Numbered from the stretch's first letter, positions 26,075 through 35,078 are shown. The stretch: DNA of 41,517 nucleotides from Pseudohaliea rubra DSM 19751 (GCF_000764025.1 NZ_KN234769.1:1-41517), one strand, 5' to 3'. Made by a program: numbers and translations. The notes: generated by a model from the letters alone, not told the origin.

Positions 26075-28216
26075 TCAGTCATCGCGGTGCTCCCGGGCCC
26101 GCTGCACCTCGTCGCGGAAGTAGCAGCGGGTCTCCAGGATATCCACCAGCCCGTCATCGATCAGGGCCAGGAGTTCGCCGCGGCTGAGTTCGCGCAGGGC
26201 GATACCGCGGCGGTTCACGAAAATATAGTTGTCCCGACGTGGATCGTAGACCGCGAGCTTTGCCATGATCGGCGTCTCGCCGTCGTGGAAGCCGAGCCAG
26301 GCACCCATGGGGACGTCCATCTCCGGGCCCGGTGGGGTGCGCCGCGGGCGCTCTGAAGTTGCCGGTTGCGGGGCGGGCGCAGGCACAGGCGCCGGGGCGC
26401 TGCTGCGCCGCTCCCGGGCGGGCGCCGTCGCCTGGTATTCCTGGCCGGGTTCGTCACCGACCAGCTCCAGCTCCAGGGAGGGCAGGTTGCTCTCTACCTC
26501 AGCCTCCGCTCCTGCCTCCGCTTCTGCTTCTGCCTCTGCCCATGGACGGGCTGGTGCCGGCGGCGGCGCGAATTCGGGCAGCGTATCGGTGGGCGGCGGC
26601 CTGGTTTCCGACGTTGTCGCGGGCTCCGGCGGGTCGGCGTTTGCCGTTTCCGTGGTGTTCTTTGCCGGTGCTTCACGGTCTCCGAAGGGATCGGGCGTTG
26701 GCGCCGCCTCTGTCGGGGGTTCGGGGTCCGGGGTGATCCGGTGCTCGGCTTCCGGCGGGCACTCGGGTTCGGTCGGATGCTCAAATACCGGCTGCTGTGC
26801 AGGTTCGTGTGGCTGTTCAGCTGCAGCCGGTTGCTCAGCCTCAGGCGGTAGCTCAAGTTCGGGCGGCTGTTCAGGTTCAGGCGGGCGGTAGCCGGGCTCG
26901 ATCAGCGCGCGCAACTTGTGGTGGTCATCGATGCCTGCCGCGTGGCTCAGGGAGAGGCTGAAGCTGTCCTCTGCCGGCAGGTGCCGGGCGCTGGCACTGC
27001 GGAGCCGTTCGATGAAAGAAGCCCGGTCGAGGTCCAGGGCCTTGAGACCCACCGCATTGGTGAACAGCAGGTGCCGCCCTTCCTCGAGCTGCAGGGAGAG
27101 CCGGGCGCGGAGCTCGCCGTGCTCATCCTGCAACAGGTACCACTGGCCGGTCTCGAGGCTTGCTGCGGCCCCGTCCTCGCCCCCGCTGCCGTCCTGCTCT
27201 CCGGGAACCGCCAGCGGTCGGATGTGGGTAAGGCCGAGATCCTGCCCGTGGGTCATGCGCAGGTGCACGTACTCCACGAGGCCGATGGCGTCATCGGTCG
27301 CCGCGCTGTCATGCTCCAGACTCAACAGCCAGTGACGGAGTTCGCCGGAGAGGCGACGCAGAGTGCTGCCGCCCTGGTCGCCGCCCCCGACCGCGGGCTG
27401 CACGGAACGCATGAGTTGGTCGGTGATGCGGCTGATCTCGCGCCATTCCTGCGAACTGGTGCCGTGGCGCAGCGCCACCAGCTGAAGGCTGTCGTACCAG
27501 GGACCCTTGAGGAATTCGCCGATAGCCATGGGCAGCTCGCAGCTGGCGAGGCCGCGATTTATGATGCCGGCGGCCTCCCGACGGGCGTGGCGTGTGCGCA
27601 CGGCGGCCTGCTCCGTTTCCTCCAGGCGATGCACCATGCGCGCGGCGCGCTCCTCGTCGCGGTGCGCGGCGGCTTCGAGCTCTTGCGTTATCGCGCTGAA
27701 GTCTGTGCCCGGGTCCTCGAACCAGGCCAGCGCCCGCTCAACTGCGCGGCGCACGCGTTGCTCCAGCATCTGCCCGGCGCGGTCCAGCCGCGTCTGCCAG
27801 CCTACGGCGCTGTGCTGAAGGCGGTCGAGGAGTTTGTGCAGCGGGTGGGCGCCTGGGGTAAAAAAGCTGTGCTCCGCCAGCGCGACGGCGATGGCCAGGG
27901 GGAGCAGCCGGTGGAGCGTATCGCGCAGCGGAGCCTCCACGGGATAGTCATGGCTCCAGCAGTCGAAAGCGAGGCTGATCCACTCGATGGTGGCGGCGTC
28001 CGCTGCCGCAAGCTGTGCAGGACCGTCCTCAGCCGTGCGCTGGCGGATTATTGTGAGGAGGGGCTCTGCGGCGCCCACCGCATCGCGAAGGTAGGTGGTG
28101 AGACGTTCCTGCTGCAGCATGTCCGCATCGGAGGACGGCTCTGCGTGCGGGAACGTGCGGCACACGACCTCGCGAAGCGAGCAGGGGAGCGGCAGGTGTT
28201 CGTTCGGCAGCGTCAT
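26075..28216 (-). CDS. DUF1631 family protein with an internal domain duplication
   Basis: A 713-residue cytosolic protein of unknown function. Residues 1-335 are helical and hold the DUF1631 segments HPLHKLLDRLQHSAVGW and GPWYDSLQLVALRHG; 441-632 is a Glu/Pro/Ala-rich, probably disordered linker; the C-terminal domain (633-700) starts MGAWLGFHDGETPIMAKL. Residues 357-408 resemble it: GQWYLLQDEHGELRARL, LLFTN and GLKALDLDRASFIERL align with GAWLGFHDGETPIMAKL, YIFVN and GIALRELSRGELLALI. So the same small domain is present twice, one on each side of the linker. A link to the neighbouring PilZ gene suggests c-di-GMP or surface signalling; that is an inference. It starts 19 bases after the VWA gene. 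Confidence 0.85.
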   Translation of the reverse strand: MTLPNEHLPLPCSLREVVCRTFPHAEPSSDADMLQQERLTTYLRDAVGAAEPLLTIIRQRTAEDGPAQLAAADAATIEWISLAFDCWSHDYPVEAPLRDTLHRLLPLAIAVALAEHSFFTPGAHPLHKLLDRLQHSAVGWQTRLDRAGQMLEQRVRRAVERALAWFEDPGTDFSAITQELEAAAHRDEERAARMVHRLEETEQAAVRTRHARREAAGIINRGLASCELPMAIGEFLKGPWYDSLQLVALRHGTSSQEWREISRITDQLMRSVQPAVGGGDQGGSTLRRLSGELRHWLLSLEHDSAATDDAIGLVEYVHLRMTHGQDLGLTHIRPLAVPGEQDGSGGEDGAAASLETGQWYLLQDEHGELRARLSLQLEEGRHLLFTNAVGLKALDLDRASFIERLRSASARHLPAEDSFSLSLSHAAGIDDHHKLRALIEPGYRPPEPEQPPELELPPEAEQPAAAEQPHEPAQQPVFEHPTEPECPPEAEHRITPDPEPPTEAAPTPDPFGDREAPAKNTTETANADPPEPATTSETRPPPTDTLPEFAPPPAPARPWAEAEAEAEAGAEAEVESNLPSLELELVGDEPGQEYQATAPARERRSSAPAPVPAPAPQPATSERPRRTPPGPEMDVPMGAWLGFHDGETPIMAKLAVYDPRRDNYIFVNRRGIALRELSRGELLALIDDGLVDILETRCYFRDEVQRAREHRDD
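26461..26900. repeat. low-complexity coding repeat (Glu/Pro/Ala linker)
   Basis: Imperfect short repeats inside the DUF1631 gene. Around 26495-26542 hexamers on the minus strand encode AEAEAEAEAGAEAE; around 26750-26890 repeated Glu-Gln-Pro/Pro-Pro-Glu codon groups encode the linker start. Such runs may vary in length between strains. Confidence 0.6.
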
Positions 28217-28235
28217 GGCGACGAGCCGGCAGGCC

Positions 28236-29696
28236 TCAACGGACGCTGCGCAGCAGCTGGTCGACCACTTTTTCCAGCTGGCGCAGGTTGTGGCATTCGG
28301 CGGCGAAGTGACAGGTGCTCAGGTAGCGGTGCATCTCCGAGTCACCGGTGCCCCAGGCGCGGCGCGATTCCGGGTTCAGCCAGATAACCTGTTTGCTGCG
28401 CTGGTAAATGCTCTGCATGATCGGAAGTTCCGGATCGCCCCGGTTATTGCGCGCGTCGCCGAGGATGATAACCGATGTATGACGGTTTATGTCATTGAGC
28501 GCCAGGCGGGCAAAGTCCCGCAGGCTGGCACCGTAATCGGTGGCGCCGCCGTAGCGCCAGTTCACGAGCTCCACGGCACGCTCGAGCGGTTCCTCCTCGA
28601 ACAGTCCGCTGACCTCCCCGAGATGGCTCGAGAAGGCAAAGCTGCGCATGCGTGGCAGCACATCCTGGAGGCTGTAGAGAAAGATAAGAAGGAACTTGGC
28701 ATAGGCGGCCACGGAACCGCTGACGTCGCACAGAGCCAGCACCTGCGCGCGGTCCTTCCGGCGCTGGCGCCAGTGGGTTCGCATGAGTACACCGTCGTTG
28801 GGAATGCCGGCGCGCAGCGTGCGCGCCATGTCCAGGCGCCCCCGGCGCCGCGGCTGTTGCCGCGGCCTGTGTCTGCTCGCGAGCTTTCGCGCCATGCGCT
28901 GCACCAGTTCGCGCACCCGCGCCGTGTAGTGTTGCTCGATATTCGACAGCCGCGTTTTTGCCAGCACATCGTCCATGAACTGCCGGTTGTGGCCCTCCGC
29001 GTGGAGCAGGTACTGCGCATCCACGTAATCCCGGACCTGTTCCCGGAGCAGATCGCGGTAGCTGCGCAACCGGTCGATGGCGGGATCCTCGCGACGTTCC
29101 AGGTCGATGACGGCGCCGCGGAGCTGCTCTTCACCCATGGCAGTGAGAATACGACGCGCATACTGTCCTTTCTGCGTGAACAGGCGTATGTCGTCAATGC
29201 CGGCGTCCCGGCCGGCGCGCCGGAGCCGGGCGCTGAGTTCCCCGCGCTTGCCGCCGAGCAGTGCCTGCATGAGTGGTGAGGCGAGGAGCTCGCGCAGCGT
29301 GTCACTCTCTGTTGCGGCACGGTTGAGTATCGGGTCGCCACTTTCGCCACTTTCGCCACTGGCGCCTCCGCCCTGGCCGTCGCCGGCAGCCTCCGTGGCC
29401 GGGGGCGGCTCTGTTGTGCTTTCTTCTCCGTCGCCTTCCCTTTCCCCTTCACCAAAGGCGCCGGCGCCGGCGAAGTCGCCGGCGCTGTGGTCGAAGTAGC
29501 GCTCGAAGAGTACCCGGAAGATCTCTTCCTCCCGTCGGCTCTTGACGAGCGTTGCGGCCAGGCCGTCGCGGAGCCGTTCCCGGTCGCCGAAGCCCAGGGC
29601 CTCCGCGGCCGCCATGGCGTCCAGCGTCTCGGCGGGAGAGACGCGCAGGTCGTGGCTGCGCAGGATGCGCACGAAGCCGACGAGCGAGCTATCCAT
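28236..29696 (-). CDS. CoxE-like VWA-domain protein
   Basis: A 486-residue protein: N-terminal helical part (1-75), an acidic Gly/Ser/Glu-rich linker (75-125), a middle part with a basic patch RHRPRQQPRRRGR (275-287), and a C-terminal VWA domain whose MIDAS is complete (DVSGSV with Asp324, Ser326, Ser328; Thr386 in GGATDYGAS; Asp414 in GDARNN). CoxE/CoxD-type VWA-MoxR pairs act as chaperones that insert metal or mature enzymes; the MoxR partner lies 6 bases upstream. Binding of a client through the MIDAS is inferred. Its position between moaA/moxR and DUF1631 makes a molybdoenzyme a possible client. Confidence 0.9.
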   Translation of the reverse strand: MDSSLVGFVRILRSHDLRVSPAETLDAMAAAEALGFGDRERLRDGLAATLVKSRREEEIFRVLFERYFDHSAGDFAGAGAFGEGEREGDGEESTTEPPPATEAAGDGQGGGASGESGESGDPILNRAATESDTLRELLASPLMQALLGGKRGELSARLRRAGRDAGIDDIRLFTQKGQYARRILTAMGEEQLRGAVIDLERREDPAIDRLRSYRDLLREQVRDYVDAQYLLHAEGHNRQFMDDVLAKTRLSNIEQHYTARVRELVQRMARKLASRHRPRQQPRRRGRLDMARTLRAGIPNDGVLMRTHWRQRRKDRAQVLALCDVSGSVAAYAKFLLIFLYSLQDVLPRMRSFAFSSHLGEVSGLFEEEPLERAVELVNWRYGGATDYGASLRDFARLALNDINRHTSVIILGDARNNRGDPELPIMQSIYQRSKQVIWLNPESRRAWGTGDSEMHRYLSTCHFAAECHNLRQLEKVVDQLLRSVR

Positions 29697-29702
29697 CGCG
29701 GT

Positions 29703-30638
29703 TCAGGCCCCCGCGCGCAGCAGCTCCGGCAGGGAGGCCTCGGCGGTTTCGATGTCCTGCTCGAATTTGAGCAGGATATTCAGTGTGCTGCGGGCAGTAT
29801 TCTCGCCCAGCTCGTCGACGTGCAGCAGAACCAGGCTGCGGGCCCAGTCGATGGTCTCGGAGATCGCCGGCGTCTTGCGCAGGTCCAGGTCGCGCAGCGA
29901 GTGCACGAAGGCCACAAGCTGCTGCCGCAGGGCTGTGGCGACCTCCGGCACCCGGCTCTGCACGATGCGCTCCTCGAGGACCCGGGAGGGGAAGGGGATG
30001 TACAGGTGCAGGCAGCGGCGCTTCAGGGCGTCGGAGAGCTCCCGCGTGTTGTTGCTGGTGAGGAACACCAGGGGCCGGGAGCGGGCGCGGATTGTGCCGA
30101 TCTCCGGGATTGAGACCTGGTAGTCGGAGAGCGTCTCCAGCAGCAGGGACTCGAATTCATGGTCGGCCTTGTCGATCTCGTCTATGAGGAGCACCGCCCC
30201 GCGCTCCTGGCGCATGGCCGTGAGCAGGGGGCGCGGCTCGAGGAAATCCTCGGAGTAGAAGATATCGCCGAAGTCGTGCAGCCGCGCTACCGACTCCGCA
30301 AGGCCCCGGGCCCCCTGGAGCAGGTCGCCGAGTTGCTCCTTCAATACCTGGGTGTAGAGCAGCTGCTTGCCGTACTTCCATTCGTAGAGGGCCTTCGCCT
30401 CATCGAGCCCCTCGTAGCACTGCAGCCGCACCAGGGGCAGGGCCAGAAGCGTCGCCGCGGTCTTGGCAAGCTCCGTTTTGCCGACTCCGGGCGGCCCTTC
30501 CACGAGGATCGGTTTGCCCAGGCGTGCTGCCAGAAATACCGCAGTCGCGATTTTCTCACTGCAGATATAACCGAGGCGGTCGAAGCCCGCCTCGATGGCG
30601 TCCACGGACGCCAGCTCACTGAACTCAGGGATGTGCAC
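29703..30638 (-). CDS. MoxR-type AAA+ ATPase
   Basis: A 311-residue AAA+ protein of the MoxR/CoxD class. Walker A is GPPGVGKT (48-55), Walker B VLLIDE (149-154), and sensor 1 is FLTSNN (about 191-196) followed by the arginine-finger region ALKRRCLHLYIP. MoxR ATPases work with a VWA protein as an unfolding or maturation pair; the VWA gene starts 6 bases downstream. The gene lies 34 bases after moaA. The substrate is unknown. Confidence 0.94.
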   Translation of the reverse strand: MHIPEFSELASVDAIEAGFDRLGYICSEKIATAVFLAARLGKPILVEGPPGVGKTELAKTAATLLALPLVRLQCYEGLDEAKALYEWKYGKQLLYTQVLKEQLGDLLQGARGLAESVARLHDFGDIFYSEDFLEPRPLLTAMRQERGAVLLIDEIDKADHEFESLLLETLSDYQVSIPEIGTIRARSRPLVFLTSNNTRELSDALKRRCLHLYIPFPSRVLEERIVQSRVPEVATALRQQLVAFVHSLRDLDLRKTPAISETIDWARSLVLLHVDELGENTARSTLNILLKFEQDIETAEASLPELLRAGA

Positions 30639-30672
30639 GACGTTTCCTTTTAGGACGATCAGCGTGGGGCCA

Positions 30673-31683
30673 TCAGCCGCCGGTGGCGTTCATGAAACGG
30701 ACGATTTCTGGTTCGTCGCCATGGCTGAAGTGGTGCCGTTCCGGCTTGCGCGCCATGGCGTCGGCGATGGCGCGGTGGAGAGCGAAGGGGTCGCCCTGGG
30801 GCCGGCGCAGGAGCTCGCGCAGGTCGAGGGCATGCTCGTTGCCGAGGCAAAGCAGGAGCCGCCCCTCTACGGTGACGCGCACCCGGTTGCAGAGATGGCA
30901 GAAGTTGTTGCTGTGTGGCGAGATGAAGCCGACGGCGCTGTCGGTCCCGGCGATGCGGAAGCGGCGCGCCGGGCCCGCAGCTCCGGCCGGGTCGCCGAGG
31001 GGTTCGAGAGCGAAGTGGCTGGCGATGCGCTCTTGCAGGTCGGCGCTGCTGATGAAGGCCTCGCGGCGATTGTGCTCCTCGATAGCACCCAGGGGCATTT
31101 CTTCAATGAAGGCAATATCCAGCCCCCGCTCGCGGGCGAAGCTCACGAGCTCGACCACCTCATCGTCATTGCGCCCGCGAAGTATCACGCTGTTCAGACG
31201 GATGCGCTCGAAGCCGGCAGCACGGGCGGCCTCGATGCCTTCGAGCACTCGCGCGAGGTCGCCGGTACGCGTGAGCGCGCGAAAGCGCTCCGGGCGCAGG
31301 CTGTCAATGCTGATATTCAGGCGACGCACGCCGGCATCGCGCAGCGGCGCGGCCATGGCGGCGAGGCGCGAGCCGTTGGTGGTGAGCACAAGCTCTTCCA
31401 GGCCGGGAAGACGGCCCAGGCGCCGGGCCAGATCGACGATGCCGCGGCGCACGAGTGGCTCACCGCCGGTGAGGCGGAGTTTGCGTACCCCGAGATCGAC
31501 GAAGGCGGCGGCAACCTGTTCCAGCTCCTCAAGGCTCAGCACTTCGCGCCGGGGGAGGAAGGTCATCTCCTCGGCCATGCAGTAGACGCAGCGGAAATCG
31601 CAGCGATCCGTCACAGACAGGCGGAGGTAGCGTATCTGCCGGCCGAAGGCGTCGACCAGCTCTTCCGGGAGCGATGCAGTCAT
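30673..31683 (-). CDS. moaA: GTP 3',8-cyclase, molybdenum cofactor synthesis
   Basis: Radical SAM enzyme for the first step of molybdopterin synthesis. It has 336 residues. The SAM cluster is Cys28, Cys32 and Cys35 (CDFRCVYC); the second cluster is Cys262, Cys265 and Cys279 ([19 protein letters not shown]). The SAM-binding LTGGEP and the C-terminal Gly-Gly (NATGG), needed for catalysis, are present. No other mo gene is in the window, so moaA is separated from the rest of the pathway. Its start overlaps the first ATG of the divergent transporter frame by two bases. Confidence 0.96.
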   Translation of the reverse strand: MTASLPEELVDAFGRQIRYLRLSVTDRCDFRCVYCMAEEMTFLPRREVLSLEELEQVAAAFVDLGVRKLRLTGGEPLVRRGIVDLARRLGRLPGLEELVLTTNGSRLAAMAAPLRDAGVRRLNISIDSLRPERFRALTRTGDLARVLEGIEAARAAGFERIRLNSVILRGRNDDEVVELVSFARERGLDIAFIEEMPLGAIEEHNRREAFISSADLQERIASHFALEPLGDPAGAAGPARRFRIAGTDSAVGFISPHSNNFCHLCNRVRVTVEGRLLLCLGNEHALDLRELLRRPQGDPFALHRAIADAMARKPERHHFSHGDEPEIVRFMNATGG

Positions 31684-31758
31684 GGGTTCAGTCTACCCGG
31701 CCGCAGCCCCGCCCTCCAAGCGACAGCTGTCTTTACTTGGACCTTACGCTGGGCCAGC

Positions 31759-31832
31759 ATGGCGCGACTTGCGCGGGAGCGAACATCATGACGACAGCGG
31801 CAACCCGCCCCGGCCGCGGGGCAGCCTTGTGA
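31759..31832 (+). other. two tiny overlapping ORFs leading into the transporter gene
   Basis: An ATG at 31759 opens 10 codons that end at TGA 31789-31791, overlapping the next ATG at 31788 (ATGA). That ATG has GGGAG 7 bases upstream and opens 14 codons that end at TGA 31830-31832, overlapping the transporter GTG at 31829 (GTGA). They may be leader ORFs for coupled translation or a chance arrangement. Confidence 0.35.
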
Positions 31833-33208
31833 TCAGCCCGGCGCGTCTGGCCCTTCCCGGGGGGCCCTTGCTGGCTGCGGGGGCGGTAGCGTGGCTCGCG
31901 GCGGCCGGTCAGCCGGCGCCGGTGCTCGTGGTTACGGCGGTGGCGGTGCTGTGCGTCGTGTGGTGGATCTTCGAGCCGCTGCCCATTCCCGTGACCTCCC
32001 TGCTGCCCCTGGCCCTGCTGCCCCTGGCCGGCGTGCTCACCCCGGCGGAAGTCGGCCAGGCCTATGGCTCCCCGCTGATCCTCCTGCTCCTCGGTGGCTT
32101 TCTTCTATCGCGGTCCATGGAGGCCTCCGGCGCCCACCGGCGCATCGCTCTCGGCATGATCCGCCTCTTTGGCGCCGGCAGCGCGCGCCGGCTGGTGCTC
32201 GGCTTCATGGCTGCGGCGGCGGTGCTCAGCATGTGGATCAGCAATACCGCCACCACGCTCATGCTGCTCCCCGTGGCCCTGGCTGTGCTCGAAGGGACCC
32301 ACGAGCGGGAGCGGCTGGCGCCCCCGCTGCTCCTGGGCATGGCCTACGCCGCCAGCGTCGGCGGTGTCGGCACGCCTATCGGTACGCCGCCGAACCTTAT
32401 CTTCATGCAGGTTTTCGCCGATACCACCGGCGAGACCGTGAGCTTTCTCACCTGGATGGGCTGGGCACTGCCCGTGGTGTTCGTGCTGGTGCCGCTTATG
32501 GCCCTGGTGCTGACCCGCGGCCTCGGCGGCGCCATCGCGGTCGAGCTGCCTACTGTGGGCCCCTGGCGCCTCGCCGAGCGCCGCGTGCTGCTGGTCTTTG
32601 CGCTCACGGCGCTGCTGTGGGTCACCCGCAGTGAGCCCTTCGGGGGCTGGAGCGAGTGGCTGGGGCTCACCGGTGCGAACGATGCCTCGGTGGCCCTTCT
32701 TGCCGTTGTCGTCATGTGCCTGCTCCCCGACGGCGAGGGCGGCCGCCTCCTGGACTGGGAGCGCGCCGTCTCCATACCCTGGGGGGTGCTGCTGCTCTTC
32801 GCCGGCGGCATCTGTCTGGCCCGCGGTTTCGTCAGTTCGGGCCTGTCGGAGCTTCTCGGCGCCTGGCTCGCCGGTCTCGCCGGTCTGCCGCCGCTGCTGC
32901 TCATCGCCGCGCTTTGTCTGGGGGTCACCTTCATGACCGAGGCGACCTCCAACACCGCCAGCACCTCCCTGCTCATGCCTGTGCTTGCCGCTGCAGCGCT
33001 TGGCGCAGGCATCGCCCCGGAGCTGATGATGGTGCCTGCGGCCATGAGCGCGAGCTGTGCGTTCATGTTGCCGGTCGCAACGGCGCCGAACTCCGTCGTC
33101 TACGGTTCAGGCCTGGTCAGCACCGCCCGCATGGCCCGGGAGGGCCTGCTGCTGAACATCCTCGGGGCGGCCGTGATCAGCCTTGCCTGTTACGTCGCTC
33201 TCGCCTGA
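31829..33208 (+). CDS. DASS/SLC13-type sodium-anion transporter
   Basis: A 459-residue inner-membrane protein with about 11 membrane segments. Two SNT motifs mark the family: SNTATT in the first half and SNTAST in the second, each followed by a hydrophobic helix. DASS proteins carry dicarboxylates, sulfate or other anions with sodium; the substrate cannot be read from the sequence. The start is uncertain. An in-frame ATG at 31682 would add 49 residues of low-hydrophobicity sequence; the GTG giving VISPARLALPGGPLL is preferred because the first helix follows at once and a tiny upstream ORF overlaps it. The next gene starts 48 bases later. Confidence 0.88.
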   Translation: MISPARLALPGGPLLAAGAVAWLAAAGQPAPVLVVTAVAVLCVVWWIFEPLPIPVTSLLPLALLPLAGVLTPAEVGQAYGSPLILLLLGGFLLSRSMEASGAHRRIALGMIRLFGAGSARRLVLGFMAAAAVLSMWISNTATTLMLLPVALAVLEGTHERERLAPPLLLGMAYAASVGGVGTPIGTPPNLIFMQVFADTTGETVSFLTWMGWALPVVFVLVPLMALVLTRGLGGAIAVELPTVGPWRLAERRVLLVFALTALLWVTRSEPFGGWSEWLGLTGANDASVALLAVVVMCLLPDGEGGRLLDWERAVSIPWGVLLLFAGGICLARGFVSSGLSELLGAWLAGLAGLPPLLLIAALCLGVTFMTEATSNTASTSLLMPVLAAAALGAGIAPELMMVPAAMSASCAFMLPVATAPNSVVYGSGLVSTARMAREGLLLNILGAAVISLACYVALA

Positions 33209-33256
33209 GCCCCGGCTTACAATAAGCGGCTCAGCCCCTGTCCGGAGTTCCACGCT

Positions 33257-33880
33257 ATGGCATCAGGCCGCCGCCTCGTTCTGCTCTTCCCTATCGTCAT
33301 TGCCCTGGGCCTGCTTTACCCGGGTATCACCGAACCGGTGCTGACGCTCTCCGGGGAGCTGGAAAAGAGCGAAGTGGCGGAACTCGGTATCGAGCTCATT
33401 GCGGGCCCTGAGACCGAGGGACAGTCGCGACAGGTGCTGTCTATGATTTCTGCTTTTCTCGGCCTCGACCAGCTCGAGGGCCGGGTAGAGGCCTATCGCA
33501 GTACCCGTTCCATCCTCGGCATGGCGCGCGAGCTCGCCGACGGCGGCAACGCGCTGGTTGCTCTGCTCATCCTCACCTTCAGCGTGGTCATTCCCGTGGG
33601 CAAGCTGCTCCTGCAGGCCGCCGCGGTCCTGGCGCCGACGCCGCTTCTGCGGCCGCTGCTGGCGGCCAACGGCGCACTGTCCAAGTGGTCCATGGCCGAC
33701 GTGTTCGTCATGGCTATGCTGGTGGCCTGGCTTGCCGGCAGGGCGTCGGCGCACGACGGTGGTCTACTGATCATGCAGGCGGAGCTGGAGCGCGGCTTCT
33801 GGTTCTTCCTGGGGTACTGTCTGTTCGCGATTGCCGCGGGCATGCTGGTATTGCGCCAGCTGCCCGCGGTGCAGCGCTGA
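33257..33880 (+). CDS. paraquat-inducible protein A-like membrane protein
   Basis: A 207-residue inner-membrane protein of the PqiA family: hydrophobic segments near 7-24, 95-125, 145-160 and 180-200 and the family stretch ALSKWSMADVFVMAML (about 139-154). It has one PqiA-type unit instead of the two in E. coli PqiA. PqiA proteins belong to lipid-transport or membrane-stress systems with MCE proteins; no MCE gene is nearby. It is preceded by GGAG and ends two bases before the convergent peroxiredoxin gene. The gene probably follows the transporter on one transcript. Confidence 0.85.
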   Translation: MASGRRLVLLFPIVIALGLLYPGITEPVLTLSGELEKSEVAELGIELIAGPETEGQSRQVLSMISAFLGLDQLEGRVEAYRSTRSILGMARELADGGNALVALLILTFSVVIPVGKLLLQAAAVLAPTPLLRPLLAANGALSKWSMADVFVMAMLVAWLAGRASAHDGGLLIMQAELERGFWFFLGYCLFAIAAGMLVLRQLPAVQR

Positions 33881-33882
33881 TG

Positions 33883-34362
33883 TTACAGGAGGGCGAGCAC
33901 CGCCTCGGCGGCGCTGACCTCGACGCCGGGGCCCTCCTCGACCTGCAGGTGCGTGATCACGCCGTCATCGACAACCATGGCGAAGCGCTGGCTGCGCATA
34001 CCGAGGCCGAAGCCGCGGCCGTCGAGCTCAAGGCCGAGGGCGCGCGTGAAGTCGCCGTTTCCGTCCCCCAGCATGTGGATTTCCTCGGCGTTGTGCGCCT
34101 TACCCCAGGCATCCATGACGAAGGCGTCGTTGACTGCCACGCAGGCGATCGTGTCAACGCCTTTTGCCTTGAGTTTGTCCGCGTTGACCACGTAACCGGG
34201 GAGGTGGGTCATGCTGCATCCCGGAGTGAAGGCGCCGGGCACGGCGAACAGGACCACCTTTTTGCCACTGAAGAGCTGCGTAGTCGTGACGTCTTCCGGT
34301 CCGTTGTCGCCCATGATCTGCAGCTTGCCGTCGGGGATACGATCGCCCACATTGATGCTCAT
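33883..34362 (-). CDS. peroxiredoxin, Prx5 type
   Basis: A 159-residue thiol peroxidase. The peroxidatic Cys49 is in PGAFTPGCS (42-50), with Thr46; Cys74 in the IACVAVND segment may be the resolving one. The motif order and length fit the Prx5 class, which reduces peroxides with glutathione or thioredoxin; both trxA and gshA are in this window. The start MSINVGDRIP is chosen for its AAGGAG site, though the frame is open 34 codons further. The stops of this gene and the PqiA-like gene are 2 bases apart. Confidence 0.93.
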   Translation of the reverse strand: MSINVGDRIPDGKLQIMGDNGPEDVTTTQLFSGKKVVLFAVPGAFTPGCSMTHLPGYVVNADKLKAKGVDTIACVAVNDAFVMDAWGKAHNAEEIHMLGDGNGDFTRALGLELDGRGFGLGMRSQRFAMVVDDGVITHLQVEEGPGVEVSAAEAVLALL

Positions 34363-34427
34363 TGCCTTCTCCTTAGTATGCCTGGGGGTGACGGACACCG
34401 GGCGGGTCCGGGGTGGAAGCATAGCAG

Positions 34428-35078
34428 ATGGCCGTGACCCTTTGCCCGCTCTGTTCGGGGGCATCGACGACGCCTTTCAGCGAGGATCGGCGGCGCCCCT
34501 ACCGGCGCTGTCCCCGTTGCGCGCTGGTCTTCGTGCCGCCGCTCTGGCGGCCGACCCCGGCGGCGGAGCGGGCCGAGTACGACCGCCATGAAAACCGGCT
34601 CGACGATCCCGGCTACCGACGCTTCCTGGCTCGACTGGCCACGCCGCTCCTCGCAGCGCTGCCGCCGGCCCAGGCGGGCCTGGATTTCGGCTGCGGGCCG
34701 GGGCCGGCACTCGCGGCAATGCTCGGGGAAGCCGGTCATCGGGTAGCGCTCTACGACCCTTTCTATGCCCCTGACCCGGCGGCGCTGGCGCTGGGCGGGC
34801 GCGACTTCATCACTGCGACGGAGGTAGTGGAACACCTGCACCAGCCGGGCCTGGAGCTGGCGCGGCTCTGGGCGCGGCTGCGGGTTGGCGGTGTGCTCGG
34901 CATCATGACCAAGCACCTGCGCAGCCGCGCGGCCTTCGATCGCTGGCACTACAAGAATGACCCTACGCATGTGTGCTTCTTCAGCCGGGCTACCTGGCGC
35001 TGGTGGGCCGCAGGCAGACGGGCCAGGCTTGTTTTTGTCGCCGACGATGCACTGCTCTTGCACAAGCTCGGGGGCTGA
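34428..35078 (+). CDS. class I SAM methyltransferase with a zinc ribbon
   Basis: A 216-residue methyltransferase. The N-terminus has a CxxC...CxxC zinc ribbon (Cys6, Cys9, Cys28, Cys31); the SAM motif I is LDFGCGPGPALAAML, followed by motif II-like VALYDPFY and the EVVEHLHQP segment. This matches class I enzymes of the methyltransf_23 group, whose substrate is unknown. The stop is 9 bases from that of the convergent TetR gene. Confidence 0.85.
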   Translation: MAVTLCPLCSGASTTPFSEDRRRPYRRCPRCALVFVPPLWRPTPAAERAEYDRHENRLDDPGYRRFLARLATPLLAALPPAQAGLDFGCGPGPALAAMLGEAGHRVALYDPFYAPDPAALALGGRDFITATEVVEHLHQPGLELARLWARLRVGGVLGIMTKHLRSRAAFDRWHYKNDPTHVCFFSRATWRWWAAGRRARLVFVADDALLLHKLGG

